From Vreelandella andesensis (GTDB taxonomy: Bacteria; Pseudomonadota; Gammaproteobacteria; Pseudomonadales; Halomonadaceae), in NCBI RefSeq assembly GCF_003989795.1, contig NZ_RZHG01000018.1:32772-96771 (forward strand): a stretch of 64,000 nt of DNA, read 5' to 3'. Every line of letters begins with the position of its first letter. The stretch's first letter is position 1. The notes under the pieces are model-generated. The model was given only the letters and a program-made list of their open reading frames with translations. It ran no database searches and had not been told where the DNA came from. Made by a program: the position numbers and the translations under genes. This document shows positions 53,388 to 62,559 of this stretch, one piece after another.

Positions 53388-53440
53388 AAAACGCCCCTGG
53401 GGCGCGAATGAAACATCACTCGCGCCCCAGGGGCGTTTCA
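53388..53440. terminator. Bidirectional terminator between recN and fur
   Basis: A 19-bp perfect stem AAACGCCCCTGGGGCGCGA with its complement around a 12-nt loop, with T/A runs on both sides. It serves the convergent recN and fur. Confidence 0.92.
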
Positions 53441-53450
53441 TTTAGCGCGA

Positions 53451-53903
53451 CTATTTTCTATTTGTGGGACCACTGTCCTGCCGCGTCACGTCCGACCCAC
53501 GGGGGCGTACGTAAAGCACCAGGGCATGGTCCACAAGTTCATAGCCATGCTCTTCGGCGATCTCTTGCTGACGACGCTCGATGATTTCATCGACGAACTC
53601 AATGATTTCACCACTTTCTAAGCACACCATATGGTCGTGGTGGTCTTCTTGAGTCATCTCGAACACCGCATGGCCACCATCAAAATTATGACGGATCACC
53701 AAGCCTGCTGATTCAAATTGAGTCAACACGCGGTACACGGTAGCCAAGCCAACATCCTCGCCCGCATCAATCAGTGTTTTGTACACTTCTTCTGCGCTAA
53801 GGTGTTGTTGACCCGAAGCATTTTCGAGAATCTGAAGGATCTTGACGCGCGGCAGGGTCACTTTCAGCCCGGCTTTGCGTAGTTCATGGTTCTGATCGGC
53901 CAT
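53451..53903 (-). CDS. fur: Ferric uptake regulator Fur
   Basis: Fe2+-dependent repressor of iron-uptake genes. The 150-residue protein has the winged-helix N-terminus (LKVTLPRVKILQILE, DVGLATVYRVLTQFESAG) and the metal-binding HDHMVCLESGEIIEF region. The second Cys of the E. coli CxxC motif is Ser here, as in Pseudomonas-type Fur. ATG 53903 fits the family; the longer frame upstream overlaps bamE. The divergent gap to bamE is 72 bp; no clear Fur box is seen. Confidence 0.94.
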   Translation of the reverse strand: MADQNHELRKAGLKVTLPRVKILQILENASGQQHLSAEEVYKTLIDAGEDVGLATVYRVLTQFESAGLVIRHNFDGGHAVFEMTQEDHHDHMVCLESGEIIEFVDEIIERRQQEIAEEHGYELVDHALVLYVRPRGSDVTRQDSGPTNRK

Positions 53904-53975
53904 GGTTGCTCTTCGCAGTAACAGGTTAGGTCGGGTATGATCGACCGAAACCACGATAGTGAAGAACAGGCTCAA

Positions 53976-54446
53976 ATGCAAAAATTGACTCGTATCATTA
54001 CTCTTTCCGTTGCCCTAACCGTTGTTAGCGGCTGTAGTTACGTTGGCGTTTACAAACGTGACATCCCCCAGGGCAACTTGGTGACCCAAGAAATGGTCAG
54101 CCAATTACAGCCAGGAATGACCCAAGAGCAAGTCACTTATGTGATGGGTCGCCCGTTACTCGAAGCCCCGTTCGATACGCGGGAATGGGATTACGTTTAT
54201 CGTCTTGATAAAGCATACGCTGGTGTCGAGCAGCGACGGGTGACCCTCACGTTCGACAACACGGGGCGTTTGATGAACGTTGCGCAACAAGGTGATTTCT
54301 CGGGTGACCTGCCGATCAGTACAGACACCAGCGCAGGCCCTGCAACAGAAACAACAGACCCAATCACCGGCAACGCCACTCCTGGCCAACGAGCAACAAC
54401 GCCAGAAAATGCGCCAACGCCTCAACCCGTAATGCCTACCGAGTAA
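53976..54446 (+). CDS. bamE: Outer membrane assembly lipoprotein BamE (OmlA)
   Basis: Lipoprotein subunit of the BAM complex. The 156-residue precursor has a signal peptide with lipobox VVSGC near residue 18. The SmpA/OmlA domain follows, with QLQPGMTQEQVTYVMGRP and the DYVYRLD...RVTLTFDNTGRL block; the C-terminal 40 residues are Thr/Pro-rich. It is divergent from fur, as in Pseudomonas and Xanthomonas. ATG 53976 gives a proper signal peptide; an earlier in-frame ATG would add 13 charged residues. Confidence 0.93.
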   Translation: MQKLTRIITLSVALTVVSGCSYVGVYKRDIPQGNLVTQEMVSQLQPGMTQEQVTYVMGRPLLEAPFDTREWDYVYRLDKAYAGVEQRRVTLTFDNTGRLMNVAQQGDFSGDLPISTDTSAGPATETTDPITGNATPGQRATTPENAPTPQPVMPTE

Positions 54447-54447
54447 C

Positions 54448-54759
54448 TTACTCGCCTTTGGCTTGACGCTTCGCCCGCTCTAGGCGGGCAGCTTTGGGGT
54501 CTATCTCCAATGGGCGATAGACCTCAACGCGGTCACCTAAGCGCAATGCTTCTTTTTCAGGCTGGCGCAGTGCTTTACCAAAAATTCCCAGCGGCGCCTG
54601 TTCAAAGGTGTCGCTAGGGATCTCGGGGAACAGGCTTGGCAGGTCTGCCATTACCACAGCTTGTCGCGCAGTCGTGCCTTGAGGCACTTCTACGGCCACT
54701 ATGCGCTGTTTGTGCGGCAAGGCAAAGGCTACCTCCACCGCGAATGTATCAGCGGCCAT
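54448..54759 (-). CDS. rnfH: RnfH family ubiquitin-fold protein
   Basis: The 103-residue product has a beta-grasp layout with VEVAFALPHKQ, VEVPQGTTARQAVV, GIFGKALRQPEKEALRLGDRVEVYRPL, shortened to its recognisable blocks. Function is not settled despite the name. It overlaps the ratA stop by 11 bases. The start at 54759 is chosen because the upstream frame lies inside ratA. Convergent with bamE. Confidence 0.88.
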   Translation of the reverse strand: MAADTFAVEVAFALPHKQRIVAVEVPQGTTARQAVVMADLPSLFPEIPSDTFEQAPLGIFGKALRQPEKEALRLGDRVEVYRPLEIDPKAARLERAKRQAKGE

Positions 54760-55183
54760 AGCGCTCGTCAGCGCGCTTAGTGAAGGAATCGACAAGCTGC
54801 CCTGCAATCTGCTGAAATAATTTGCCAAATGCCATGCTGAGCAAGCGATTGGCAAATACAAACTCCATTTCCAAACTCACTTTGCAGGCGTCTTCACCCA
54901 TTGGGATAAACAGCCAACGCCCTTTGAGCTGCTTAAACGGCCCTTTTACTAACGACAGCTCAATTCGCTCAGGTGCATATAAATCGTTTCGAGTCGTGAT
55001 TGTTTGTTCCACGCCCGCACGACCAAGGGTCATCTCGCCGATCAGATGCTCCTCGTCATGCGTTAACAGGCGCGCACGGCGACACCCCGGCAGGAACTCG
55101 GGATAGCGTTCGAAGTCATTTACCAAATCGAACATTTGTTGGGGGGTGTGCCGCACTAAAGCGGTACGATTAACGGTTGGCAT
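54749..55183 (-). CDS. ratA: RatA/CoQ10-binding START-family protein
   Basis: The 144-residue product belongs to the polyketide cyclase/START group: ALVRHTPQQMFDLVNDFERYP at the start, FLPGCRRARLL, GPFKQLKGRWLF and SMAFGKLFQQIAGQLVDSFTKRA. In E. coli it is called RatA and was reported to affect 70S formation; relatives bind ubiquinone. ATG 55183 follows GGAGAGG. Order smpB / ratA-rnfH divergent is conserved. Confidence 0.9.
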   Translation of the reverse strand: MPTVNRTALVRHTPQQMFDLVNDFERYPEFLPGCRRARLLTHDEEHLIGEMTLGRAGVEQTITTRNDLYAPERIELSLVKGPFKQLKGRWLFIPMGEDACKVSLEMEFVFANRLLSMAFGKLFQQIAGQLVDSFTKRADERYGR

Positions 55184-55309
55184 TGACCTCTCCGCTGACT
55201 TCACAGTGCTCAAAGCGTATCATGAGAAACATTTTTGTAGACCTTAAATGGTATCACGCCTCCCCACATAACGAAGGGGGTGCTACTGACAGATCAACGA
55301 TGAGGTTCC

Positions 55310-55801
55310 ATGGCCACTAAAAAAGGTAACAGTAAGGGCCCTAGCAGCAGCGTTATTGCCCAAAACAAGAAGGCTCGGTTTGAGTACCATATTAACGAAA
55401 CCTTAGAAGCAGGTTTGGTACTCGCAGGCTGGGAAGTTAAAAGCCTTCGCGCTGGTAAAGCACAGCTTACCGACACCTATATTTTGGTTCGCAACGGCGA
55501 GGCTTTTTTACTAGGTAGCCATATCATGCCGCTGAACACGGCAAGCACCCACGAAATTGCTGACCCAACTCGCACACGCAAATTGCTTCTGCACCGCAAG
55601 GAAATTGCCAAAATTTTCTCGGTGACTCAAGACAAAGGCCACACTTGCGTACCGCTAAAGCTCTATTGGAAACGCAATAAGGTCAAGTGCGAACTGGCAC
55701 TGGTAACCGGTAAACAGTTGCATGATAAGCGCGCCACTGAAAAAGATCGCGACTGGAGCCGTCAGAAAGGGCGGATAATGCGGGAACATAACAAGGCATA
55801 A
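55310..55801 (+). CDS. smpB: SsrA-binding protein SmpB
   Basis: Brings tmRNA to stalled ribosomes. The 163-residue protein has an OB-fold core with [36 protein letters not shown] and LLLHRKEI, and a basic C-terminal tail ([19 protein letters not shown]) that mimics the anticodon stem. ssrA follows 44 bases later, so rescue protein and RNA are adjacent. Confidence 0.96.
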   Translation: MATKKGNSKGPSSSVIAQNKKARFEYHINETLEAGLVLAGWEVKSLRAGKAQLTDTYILVRNGEAFLLGSHIMPLNTASTHEIADPTRTRKLLLHRKEIAKIFSVTQDKGHTCVPLKLYWKRNKVKCELALVTGKQLHDKRATEKDRDWSRQKGRIMREHNKA

Positions 55802-55845
55802 CTGGTCAATTGGCTTTGAGCACGTTAGAATGCCCACTGCAATCA

Positions 55846-56225
55846 GGGGGCGACATGGTTTCGACGCTGGTGACAACCCTTGCGGTGCATGCCGAGAGCG
55901 TGATGTATCTCGTAAATCCCACATCACGAAAAATAGTCGCAAATGACGAAAACTACGCTCAAGGCGCGCTAGCAGCTTAAACACTGTTAGCTTCTTGTCT
56001 GGCCCAAAGGTGATGTGCCTATTCATCGCTAATGGGATACGAGCTAAAGCTGATAGGATCGCGGTTGTTGGTGTCTTCTCATCAATCGTTAAACTTTAGA
56101 AGGCTCGCGTGGCTGAATCCTGATCGTCGGAGTCAGTTGCGTTAAAGCAAATGACGAAATCTAAGCATGTAGAGCCAATAGGCGCGTGCTGGCGGACGCG
56201 GGTTCAATTCCCGCCGCCTCCACCA
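55846..56225 (+). ncRNA. ssrA: tmRNA (ssrA)
   Basis: Ribosome-rescue RNA of about 380 nt. The 5' GGGGGC pairs with the 3' GCCTCC before ACCA; the tRNA-like end has the T arm GGTTCAATTCC. The tag frame resumes at GCA 55939 and reads ANDENYAQGALAA before TAA at 55978, with the degradation signal LAA at its end. The 3' end is a frequent integration site, and the conserved core of the chromosome ends here. Confidence 0.96.
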
Positions 56226-56241
56226 CCTTATGAAACAAATC

Positions 56242-56265
56242 AAGCACCTACGGGTGCTTTTTTTG
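56242..56265 (+). terminator. Intrinsic terminator after ssrA
   Basis: Stem AAGCACC / GGTGCTT with a short TACG loop, followed by TTTTTTG. The next stretch to 56519 (about 250 bases) shows no gene. Confidence 0.88.
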
Positions 56266-56519
56266 TTTATTAGCCAACCTATTAGCCATCCCTCGAATTG
56301 GTATCTAACACCTGATTCTGGCCTTCATACAGGCAGGCATAGCCCCTTGGCCGGTGCTCTTCGTTTCCCCTACCAAGGACATCAGTTCGATTCCGGGCTA
56401 AACCAGTACGTGGAAGTTTGCAGGACAAACCAAGCTAGCCGAATCCCTCATGCAAGCGATGTCCCTATTTCCCTGCTTCCTCTAATTTCTCGCCCCCCCT
56501 CCCACCGAAGAGGGATGAA

Positions 56520-56888
56520 GTGGTTGAATGGATGTGGATCGGCCGCCTGCTCAGCCTGCGTGTACTGGTCGGTATCGGCCTGATCAGCTATAGCGCCTAC
56601 CTCTGGCACCAACCCATATTCGCCTTTGCACGAATTCGCCTCTTCGAGGGCGAACCTGAGTGGGTCTTCTGGCTCTTAATAGCAGCGACGTTCGCTTTGG
56701 CCTGACTGACTTGGCTCATTATCGAAACACAAACACGCAAGCATCTAAAACTTCCACGATTTCAGCTTCTTGGTGCAGCCGCCACTGGGAGCATAGCGGT
56801 TGGCCTAGTCGGTGGTCTTGGTTGGATCAATGGTGGCTTCCCAAGCTGGACCGCCCCCCTCTGGAATCAGCTTTGCGCAGTTTGATTT
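56520..56888 (+). pseudogene. Remnant of an OafA/YrhL-type acyltransferase
   Basis: The frame from 56520 contains SLRVLVGIGLISYSAYLWHQ, the hallmark late segment of membrane acyltransferase-3 proteins. It stops at TGA 56703 after FALA, then resumes in frame as LTWLIIETQTRKHLKL and continues through hydrophobic residues to 56888. Traces of the following SGNH-type region (NRGLSSECEGF) lie in another frame to about 56940. Most of the ~600-residue parent is missing, so this is a fragment with a stop and a frameshift. O-antigen or polysaccharide acetylation may have been its job. Confidence 0.8.
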
Positions 56889-56978
56889 CGATAAAATGAC
56901 AAAGGTTAACCGTGGCCTCAGCAGTGAGTGCGAAGGATTTGGAGTGATGCAAGTAGCATGGACAACGACGCGTTCCCT

Positions 56979-58673
56979 CTACGGCAGCATGGTAGGCGGT
57001 ACGGCGTCTAAGTGGCCGAAGTAACTGATCACGAGGATAGCCACACTGACGACCACGATAACGATCATCGACCAGATGTTCTGCATTTTCAGCTCTGTGT
57101 CGTATTCCTTGCGAAGCATGGTGTCGATCACCTGTTCAAGACGAACCCTAGCATCGAAGGACAAATGCAGCACTATATAAACCAATGACGCATTGGTCAT
57201 CACAGCCAGCGCATCGCCGATCACGCTTTCGGCACGAAACAGCGTAATACACACGACCGATAACAAACCCAGCGTCCACATCACCAGAAGCTCTCCTGGC
57301 CGGATTACTGGGAACTGAGCCAGCCGTAATTGCCGGACGTGATTTTGTACCTCGACCGGCAGATCAGCAGGCCGGTGCTCGATCAGGGCCAGCACATCCC
57401 GAACGTGTACCCGGGACCGATTCGTGGTCAGATGGTCGATCAGGTACAGGCTGCTGTGGCGTGCGTCGGCATGAAGCATGCTGATACGCTGCAACAGAAA
57501 CCCGCCTAAGATACCGATGAACCCCACCGGCAGTGCAACCAAGTCCAATAATGAGACGTCATTGACGAGTTCTTGCATTGAAATGGGCGCAGTCATGATT
57601 ACGATCACGCCGGTTATGCCGACGCTGAGAAATACGCCGACGAAGGCGGGCGTGGTATCAGCCCGCATATGTAGCAGCGCGTTGGAACTGACAATTAGGA
57701 GCGCACCCACCCCTACCGCAGAGGTAAGGCTTTCGCCACCGATCAACCATAGCCACATCAGCGCAAACACAGGCGTCGTATACCATAGTATCGCCAGCTC
57801 AACCCGGTTAGTACGGGCTAGAGCCTCACGGTAAGTCAGCGAACCGATTGTGACGATAATCACCCCATTCAACACCACCCAGCCCCAGCTCTCGGCTCCC
57901 ATCGCAGCCATCGACGGTAATATTCCGGGCACAAATGGGATGGTAAGTAAAAACCCCAGTGCGCCGAAGACCTTGGTCGCGGCACTTGCTATTAGAGCAC
58001 GGTTCAGTTCAGCCCCCTTGCCCTCACAATTGCCGTACCTGTGCTCGACGAAAACCCGTGTGTTGCGCCCAAGAGCGACCGAATATGACATAAAGACCGC
58101 CGATAAGATCGCCAAAACAAGCCCGATCTGCGCGTCGCGGGAATTAATTATTTCGGCAAACCCAGCGGTGCTACTCATGGCTTGCAGGTCGCCTGCCATG
58201 ATCACAATCAATCCCAGAAAGGCGACCAGCGACAGAAAGTAGACCCGCGCACCAATCGGCTCCCTGCGCTTTTTCTCTGCAGTGTTCGGGAAATTACGTG
58301 CCAGAGCTACGAGGAAGAACACCGCTAATACCGGCCATGACTCAAAAACCACGGTTGCCGAGGGCTTGGAGATGTAAGCAAATGATACGAACAGGAATGC
58401 ATGGCTGAGGTAGTTAACCGCGCCACTCGCGACCGCCTGGCGCAGCGCAATGCGGTCTTGCCAGAAGTCACGCACCAACAATGTCAAATTGTAGCAGCCC
58501 GAATTGCGCGATAGACAAACTGCACCCACGACCGAGACGATGGCAGAAAGAAGATGACTCAGACCGGCAAAGGCGAAGCCCGAAACCTCGTCCGTACCGA
58601 ACACACCTACCAGCGGAAACAGGCTGTACAGAAAGATGGACGTCAGCATGAATAAGACAGGAAGATATGGCAT
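56979..58673 (-). CDS. EamA/DMT-like multi-spanning membrane protein
   Basis: A 564-residue protein. Residues 1-350 contain about ten hydrophobic segments in the DMT/EamA pattern, including SYSVALGRNTR and the repeated TNRVELAILWYTTPVFALMW shortened to its family block. Beyond this come more TMs, a hydrophilic stretch (about 395-450, HADARHSSLYLIDHL...) and three further TMs near the C-terminus. Typical DMT proteins are about 300 residues, so the C-terminal half is an unassigned extension. Start choice between 58673 (ATG) and 58739 (GTG) is uncertain. It lies in accessory DNA; substrate unknown. Confidence 0.78.
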   Translation of the reverse strand: MPYLPVLFMLTSIFLYSLFPLVGVFGTDEVSGFAFAGLSHLLSAIVSVVGAVCLSRNSGCYNLTLLVRDFWQDRIALRQAVASGAVNYLSHAFLFVSFAYISKPSATVVFESWPVLAVFFLVALARNFPNTAEKKRREPIGARVYFLSLVAFLGLIVIMAGDLQAMSSTAGFAEIINSRDAQIGLVLAILSAVFMSYSVALGRNTRVFVEHRYGNCEGKGAELNRALIASAATKVFGALGFLLTIPFVPGILPSMAAMGAESWGWVVLNGVIIVTIGSLTYREALARTNRVELAILWYTTPVFALMWLWLIGGESLTSAVGVGALLIVSSNALLHMRADTTPAFVGVFLSVGITGVIVIMTAPISMQELVNDVSLLDLVALPVGFIGILGGFLLQRISMLHADARHSSLYLIDHLTTNRSRVHVRDVLALIEHRPADLPVEVQNHVRQLRLAQFPVIRPGELLVMWTLGLLSVVCITLFRAESVIGDALAVMTNASLVYIVLHLSFDARVRLEQVIDTMLRKEYDTELKMQNIWSMIVIVVVSVAILVISYFGHLDAVPPTMLP

Positions 58674-58739
58674 GCATCGCGTCCGGCATTGTGATCTATA
58701 TAGTTTGGAAGAGGTGTTGAAGGCAGGGAGTGTAAACAC

Positions 58740-59238
58740 CTATTTCCGGGCTGGTCAACGCCAAACTCGCTGGTCACGAAGCCCTGCTTCGCAAATACTC
58801 TGAAATTCCTGGATTCTACCTATTCGGTTCTCGCCATCGAAGCATCATCCCGCACTAGCACCTCTTTTCGCTCCATCCAGGCCAGTTTGTTAGCTGAGCC
58901 GCTGCCGGGCATCTCGGTATAGCAGAATCCGATATTGCACGTGGACAGTGGAGTTAGAAGGCCTGGCCGCTTACTGCCGTTAAGTCCCGTGTGGCCTATC
59001 TGGGCTTGGGGTAACGTCTCCTCATGTTGTCGCACATCTCAGGAAGGCTTTAGCGGCCCGCCGGCTGGCATTGGCGCGGCGGTGGGGCTCGGCAGCGGCC
59101 TACGTCTCAACGTAGCGATGGGCCAGGCGCATGGCCTCAGCTTCGGGCCGGGTAGCCAGGTGGTGCAGCAAGTAGCGGCGGTCATCCGGCACCAGCTCGC
59201 AGTCGCGCGCAATATGCGCCAGCCATGGGGCCAGGGGC
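58740..59238. other. Gap without a confident gene
   Basis: Between the DMT-like gene and the island genes I see only short frames without family features. The left part (58740-58950) has ordinary composition and the right part (59040-59238) is GC-rich. The right part contains two short minus-strand frames that look like displaced continuations of the neighbouring gene (see 59239). No repeat of the ssrA 3' end is visible. Confidence 0.4.
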
Positions 59239-59691
59239 TCAACGCGCCCCGCTAAAGGCGCCGCGCTGCCCGCAGAGGCCGGTTGATTGCTCAGGGTAGG
59301 CCGGCCAAACCACCTTGGCAGCCTCCAGCGCCTTAGCATTGTTTAGCAAGTGATGGGCCTGCCGGCGGGCGGCCCCAACATTGGGCGCCACCTCGAAAGC
59401 GTCGTCTATCACGGCCACCAGCTCGGCCCGTATCTGCCTGCTCAGGGGCGCCAGCCGCTGTTGTAGCTGGCGCTTCAGGTCCGGCCCAAGATCGCGGCCT
59501 GCATCCGCCAGGGCAGCCAACAGCGTCTCGACCTCATGCGCCGGCCCTGCCTTGTCTTGCACTTCCTGCCTTTTGTGATGTCCCACATGTCCAGACGGCT
59601 CAACCATGCCGGTTTGCGCCGGGACAGATGCGGGACAAGTGGTGTCCTGATGTGTCCCAGCGAAGGCACGGTAAACGTCGGCTAGGCTCAT
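59239..59691 (-). CDS. Island hypothetical protein, 3' end probably frameshifted
   Basis: The 150-residue frame begins with MSLADVYRAFAGTHQ and overlaps the DUF927 stop (ATGA). It has an alpha-helical middle rich in Ala, Leu and Arg (VETLLAALADAGRDLGPDLK). After about residue 125 it becomes non-protein-like (STGLCGQRGAFSGAR). Another frame (down to 59100) gives PLAPWLAHIARDCELVPDD and LAHRYVET, and a third (to 59039) ends AGGPLKPS. All three look like one gene broken by shifts. Function unknown; it is the last gene of the primase-helicase unit. Confidence 0.6.
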   Translation of the reverse strand: MSLADVYRAFAGTHQDTTCPASVPAQTGMVEPSGHVGHHKRQEVQDKAGPAHEVETLLAALADAGRDLGPDLKRQLQQRLAPLSRQIRAELVAVIDDAFEVAPNVGAARRQAHHLLNNAKALEAAKVVWPAYPEQSTGLCGQRGAFSGAR

Positions 59692-61637
59692 GCCGCGCCC
59701 TCCTCGCCCTCAGCCGGGCGGATCGCATAGACGCGGCGACGGCTGCCGTTAATCCGCACGCGGACGGAACGCGCCCCTGCATCACGTTCGACTAGCCAGC
59801 CGGCCACCTCCAGGGCCTCAGTGCCTCGCTTCACGTCGAAGCCGCCCAGCGCCTCGGTCAACCCTTCACCGTTGAATAGGTAAGTGCGGCCCTCGGCACC
59901 ATCGCGCCACCAGCCGGCCCGGTCGCGTACCATGGGGGTACGGGCCGGATCTCCCTCGACACTGCTGAAACGGGCATCGCCGTGTCGTTCGATGAAGCCG
60001 GCCACGCTGGCCAGTATCTGCTCATGCTCAGACCTAACACCGCCCTGCCCAGCGGCCCATGCATGGAATGCCTCGATAGCGGCGCCCATGGCCTCGCCTT
60101 CTTTCCAGCCCGTAAGCCCATACTCAGTAGCCAGCTCGCCGGCCACGCCGATCAGCGCCAGCACCTTGGCGGCCCGGCCTTGCAGCGGGCGGGACGTGGC
60201 GAAGCCATCTATCTGGGCGAAGCGATCTACCTCAGCAGCCAGATCGCGCTCCTCGGCCACCAACCGCTCGATGAACATCGGCCCAAGGTAGCCATGGTGG
60301 CGCGTCACCTCGCTTTTAAGGTGATCTGAGAAGGCGCGCCCATCGTCTAAGTGATGCAGATGGTCGAAGGCGCCGTACGCTCGCTTGGAGGGTATATCCA
60401 GCAGCCGGACCGCCTGCCCGGCATGGGGACGCTTTCCGGCCTCTGCCATGTGGGCGGCCAGGGTACGTTCGCCGCTGCTCAGTACGGCGATGCGCCAGCG
60501 TTGGGGTCGCCTGGCGCTGCCGTTGCGACTGGCGCGCGCCTTACCGGTGCCATTGCCCAAAGCGTAGACAGTGGCGCCAATCTCCCGGCCGTCGGCCTCG
60601 CCTATCTCGTCTAGTATAAGCGCCGTATCGCTCAGAGCGGCGGCCACGCCCTCCAGCCCATTGCCAGTAGCGCGCCAGGTGCGCTTAAAGTCGGTACCAC
60701 CCCAAACGCTCGCCGCGACCTCCAGCAGTGTGGTTTTGCCATTGGAACTATCGCCTACCAGATGGATGCCTGCCGTCTGCCGGTGGCACAGGTGAAGCAG
60801 CGGTCCGGCCAGGGCTGTGGATACGGCCAGCACCATCAGCGGGTTACCGCTGCATAGAACGCCGATATGCTGGCGCCAGCTCTCCAGGCTACCGGCGGTG
60901 GCGTACTCGTCCTGACCGGCCACTTCGCTCTGGAAAGTGATTCGACGCGCCAGATCTCCCTGGGCGATGGTGCGCCGGGGCATGACAAACGCTAACGCCT
61001 CTTCGATGCGGTGCCAGCCCACACGGGTTGCGGCCACCACCACCTCCTCGGGCCGACATTGGGACGCCCAACGGTGCAGCGGCTTAAAGCCGTCGGGATT
61101 GATCCGAACGCCCATGTCCAGTAACTCACCACGCATCTCTTCACCGCTGCCCTTCAGCAGCCGCAACGGCATCGCCCATTGGCGCCACGGCCCATAGGGC
61201 GATTTAAAACGCAGCAGCAGCCCATGGTTGTCACCGCGCTCGTCATGGGTGGCGGCCTGGCACTCGACGGGGCTGCATATCCACACGTCAAAAGGGACAG
61301 GGTCGCCGTCGCCCTTGGGCTGGCGCTGGCCGTGGTAGTACAGTCCCGGCGGCCCGAACTGGCTAGGGTGCAGGTAGCAGACGAAGGTGGGGCGCCTAGG
61401 CTCCTTCACCTTGACCGGCTCGGCCTCGCTGGGGTCCACCTCGCGGGCGATGGGACACGCTGGGTCAGATGGTGTCCCGGTGGTGTCCCGGCTGGAAGTC
61501 GCGTCATTGCTGGGGAGGGACACGTGGGACAGGTGGGACACGTCCAAACGGGTAGGGGTAGGGATAGGAACCAGCTCAGGTGCCGGCGACTGACCGAACA
61601 CATCGTAGGTATCAGGGTCACGGTACTCACTCACCAT
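59688..61637 (-). CDS. DUF927 helicase-like replication protein
   Basis: Probably the ATPase of the element's replication module. The 649-residue protein has a variable Pro/Thr-rich N-terminus (to about 95), then the DUF927 region with the Walker A-like loop GDSSNGKTTLLEVAASVWG (near residue 300), Walker B ALILDEIGEAD (near 345) and an arginine-containing GNGTGKARASRNG segment. ATG 61637 follows GGGAGG; it overlaps the primase stop by 11 bases. The gene is more GC-rich than the core chromosome. Split helicase and primase genes replace the single fused protein of P4. Confidence 0.82.
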   Translation of the reverse strand: MVSEYRDPDTYDVFGQSPAPELVPIPTPTRLDVSHLSHVSLPSNDATSSRDTTGTPSDPACPIAREVDPSEAEPVKVKEPRRPTFVCYLHPSQFGPPGLYYHGQRQPKGDGDPVPFDVWICSPVECQAATHDERGDNHGLLLRFKSPYGPWRQWAMPLRLLKGSGEEMRGELLDMGVRINPDGFKPLHRWASQCRPEEVVVAATRVGWHRIEEALAFVMPRRTIAQGDLARRITFQSEVAGQDEYATAGSLESWRQHIGVLCSGNPLMVLAVSTALAGPLLHLCHRQTAGIHLVGDSSNGKTTLLEVAASVWGGTDFKRTWRATGNGLEGVAAALSDTALILDEIGEADGREIGATVYALGNGTGKARASRNGSARRPQRWRIAVLSSGERTLAAHMAEAGKRPHAGQAVRLLDIPSKRAYGAFDHLHHLDDGRAFSDHLKSEVTRHHGYLGPMFIERLVAEERDLAAEVDRFAQIDGFATSRPLQGRAAKVLALIGVAGELATEYGLTGWKEGEAMGAAIEAFHAWAAGQGGVRSEHEQILASVAGFIERHGDARFSSVEGDPARTPMVRDRAGWWRDGAEGRTYLFNGEGLTEALGGFDVKRGTEALEVAGWLVERDAGARSVRVRINGSRRRVYAIRPAEGEEGAA

Positions 61638-62559
61638 GGCTACCTCCCAGCCGGCAAAGGCGCACGTCGGCAAAGTCGGTGCAGCCCTCGCAGTCCTCAC
61701 AGAATTGCGGCATCAGTAGCTCGGCCCCAATGGCCAGCGCCGCATGGCGGGCGGCTACCTTGCCCTTGTTGGGCTTGCCCTGAGCCGTCAGGTGGCGGTC
61801 ATCGTCGCCGCAGATGATAATGGCCACCTCAACCGGCAGCCGTTGGCGAAGGCGCCGTGCAACCGGGGCCAGATTGTCGGCATTACGGGCCACCACCACA
61901 GTGGTGCCCATGGCCTCATGCAAGGCAGCGGCGGTACTCCATCCCTCGGCCACCAGTACGCGCCCAGCGCCAGCCAGACGACCTATCAAGCTCGCCACGC
62001 CCTTGACGCGGCCCCCGCTCAATGTGCGTTTGCTGCCGTCGGGAAAGATCCGCTCCAAGTTGACCAGTTCGCCCTCATAAAACATGGGCATCAACAGCAT
62101 CTCACCGCGCTGGCGCAAAGCGTGGGGCGGTAGACGTTTGCGGACCAGCCAGGGGTGGGCCGGATCACCGGGGCCAGCCTCGGCCCACCAGTGCCGGGCC
62201 TTGTCGGCGGCCATTTCCGCTTGCTGATGGCGCTCTCGGTCTTGGCGGTCACGCTCTCGCATGGCGTCCAACCGGGCTTGAGCGGCGGCCTCGGGATCGC
62301 TGGCGCCGTGAAGCGTCACCACCTCGGAAACGTCCAGGTGCCAGATGCCAAAGCTCGCCGCCTGGGGGCTATGGATGCGATACCAGCCGTTGCCGTTACC
62401 CTTGGACTTATCGGGAGCATCGAATCGCTCAAACTGCCCTGAAGCCTTGGGCACCAGCGTCACACCATAGGAAATCAAGGCTTCAGCCAGGGCGGCCTCA
62501 ATGGTGCTATGTACTAATTTCGCAGGAGTTGAATGCGCAGAAGTGCTTTGGGTACACAT
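61627..62559 (-). CDS. Toprim-domain DNA primase-like protein
   Basis: Likely primer synthesis for the element. The 310-residue protein has a central toprim fold: RVLVAEGWSTAAALHEAMG (Glu motif, near residue 200) and the DxD-like IIICGDDDRH (near residue 250). The first 90 residues resemble the zinc-less N-terminal part of island primases (FGIWHLD). ATG 62559 follows GGGAGGG; a TTG two codons upstream is too close to that site. The start shares one base with the alpA-like stop (TGATG). Confidence 0.82.
   Translation of the reverse strand: MCTQSTSAHSTPAKLVHSTIEAALAEALISYGVTLVPKASGQFERFDAPDKSKGNGNGWYRIHSPQAASFGIWHLDVSEVVTLHGASDPEAAAQARLDAMRERDRQDRERHQQAEMAADKARHWWAEAGPGDPAHPWLVRKRLPPHALRQRGEMLLMPMFYEGELVNLERIFPDGSKRTLSGGRVKGVASLIGRLAGAGRVLVAEGWSTAAALHEAMGTTVVVARNADNLAPVARRLRQRLPVEVAIIICGDDDRHLTAQGKPNKGKVAARHAALAIGAELLMPQFCEDCEGCTDFADVRLCRLGGSHGE

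Noticed and set aside
58820..59035. 71-residue minus-strand frame near the island edge
   Set aside because: No ribosome-binding site or motif; not tied to a known family.
61179..61817. 212-residue plus-strand frame opposite DUF927/primase genes
   Set aside because: GC-rich antisense frame that crosses two real genes; no known motif.
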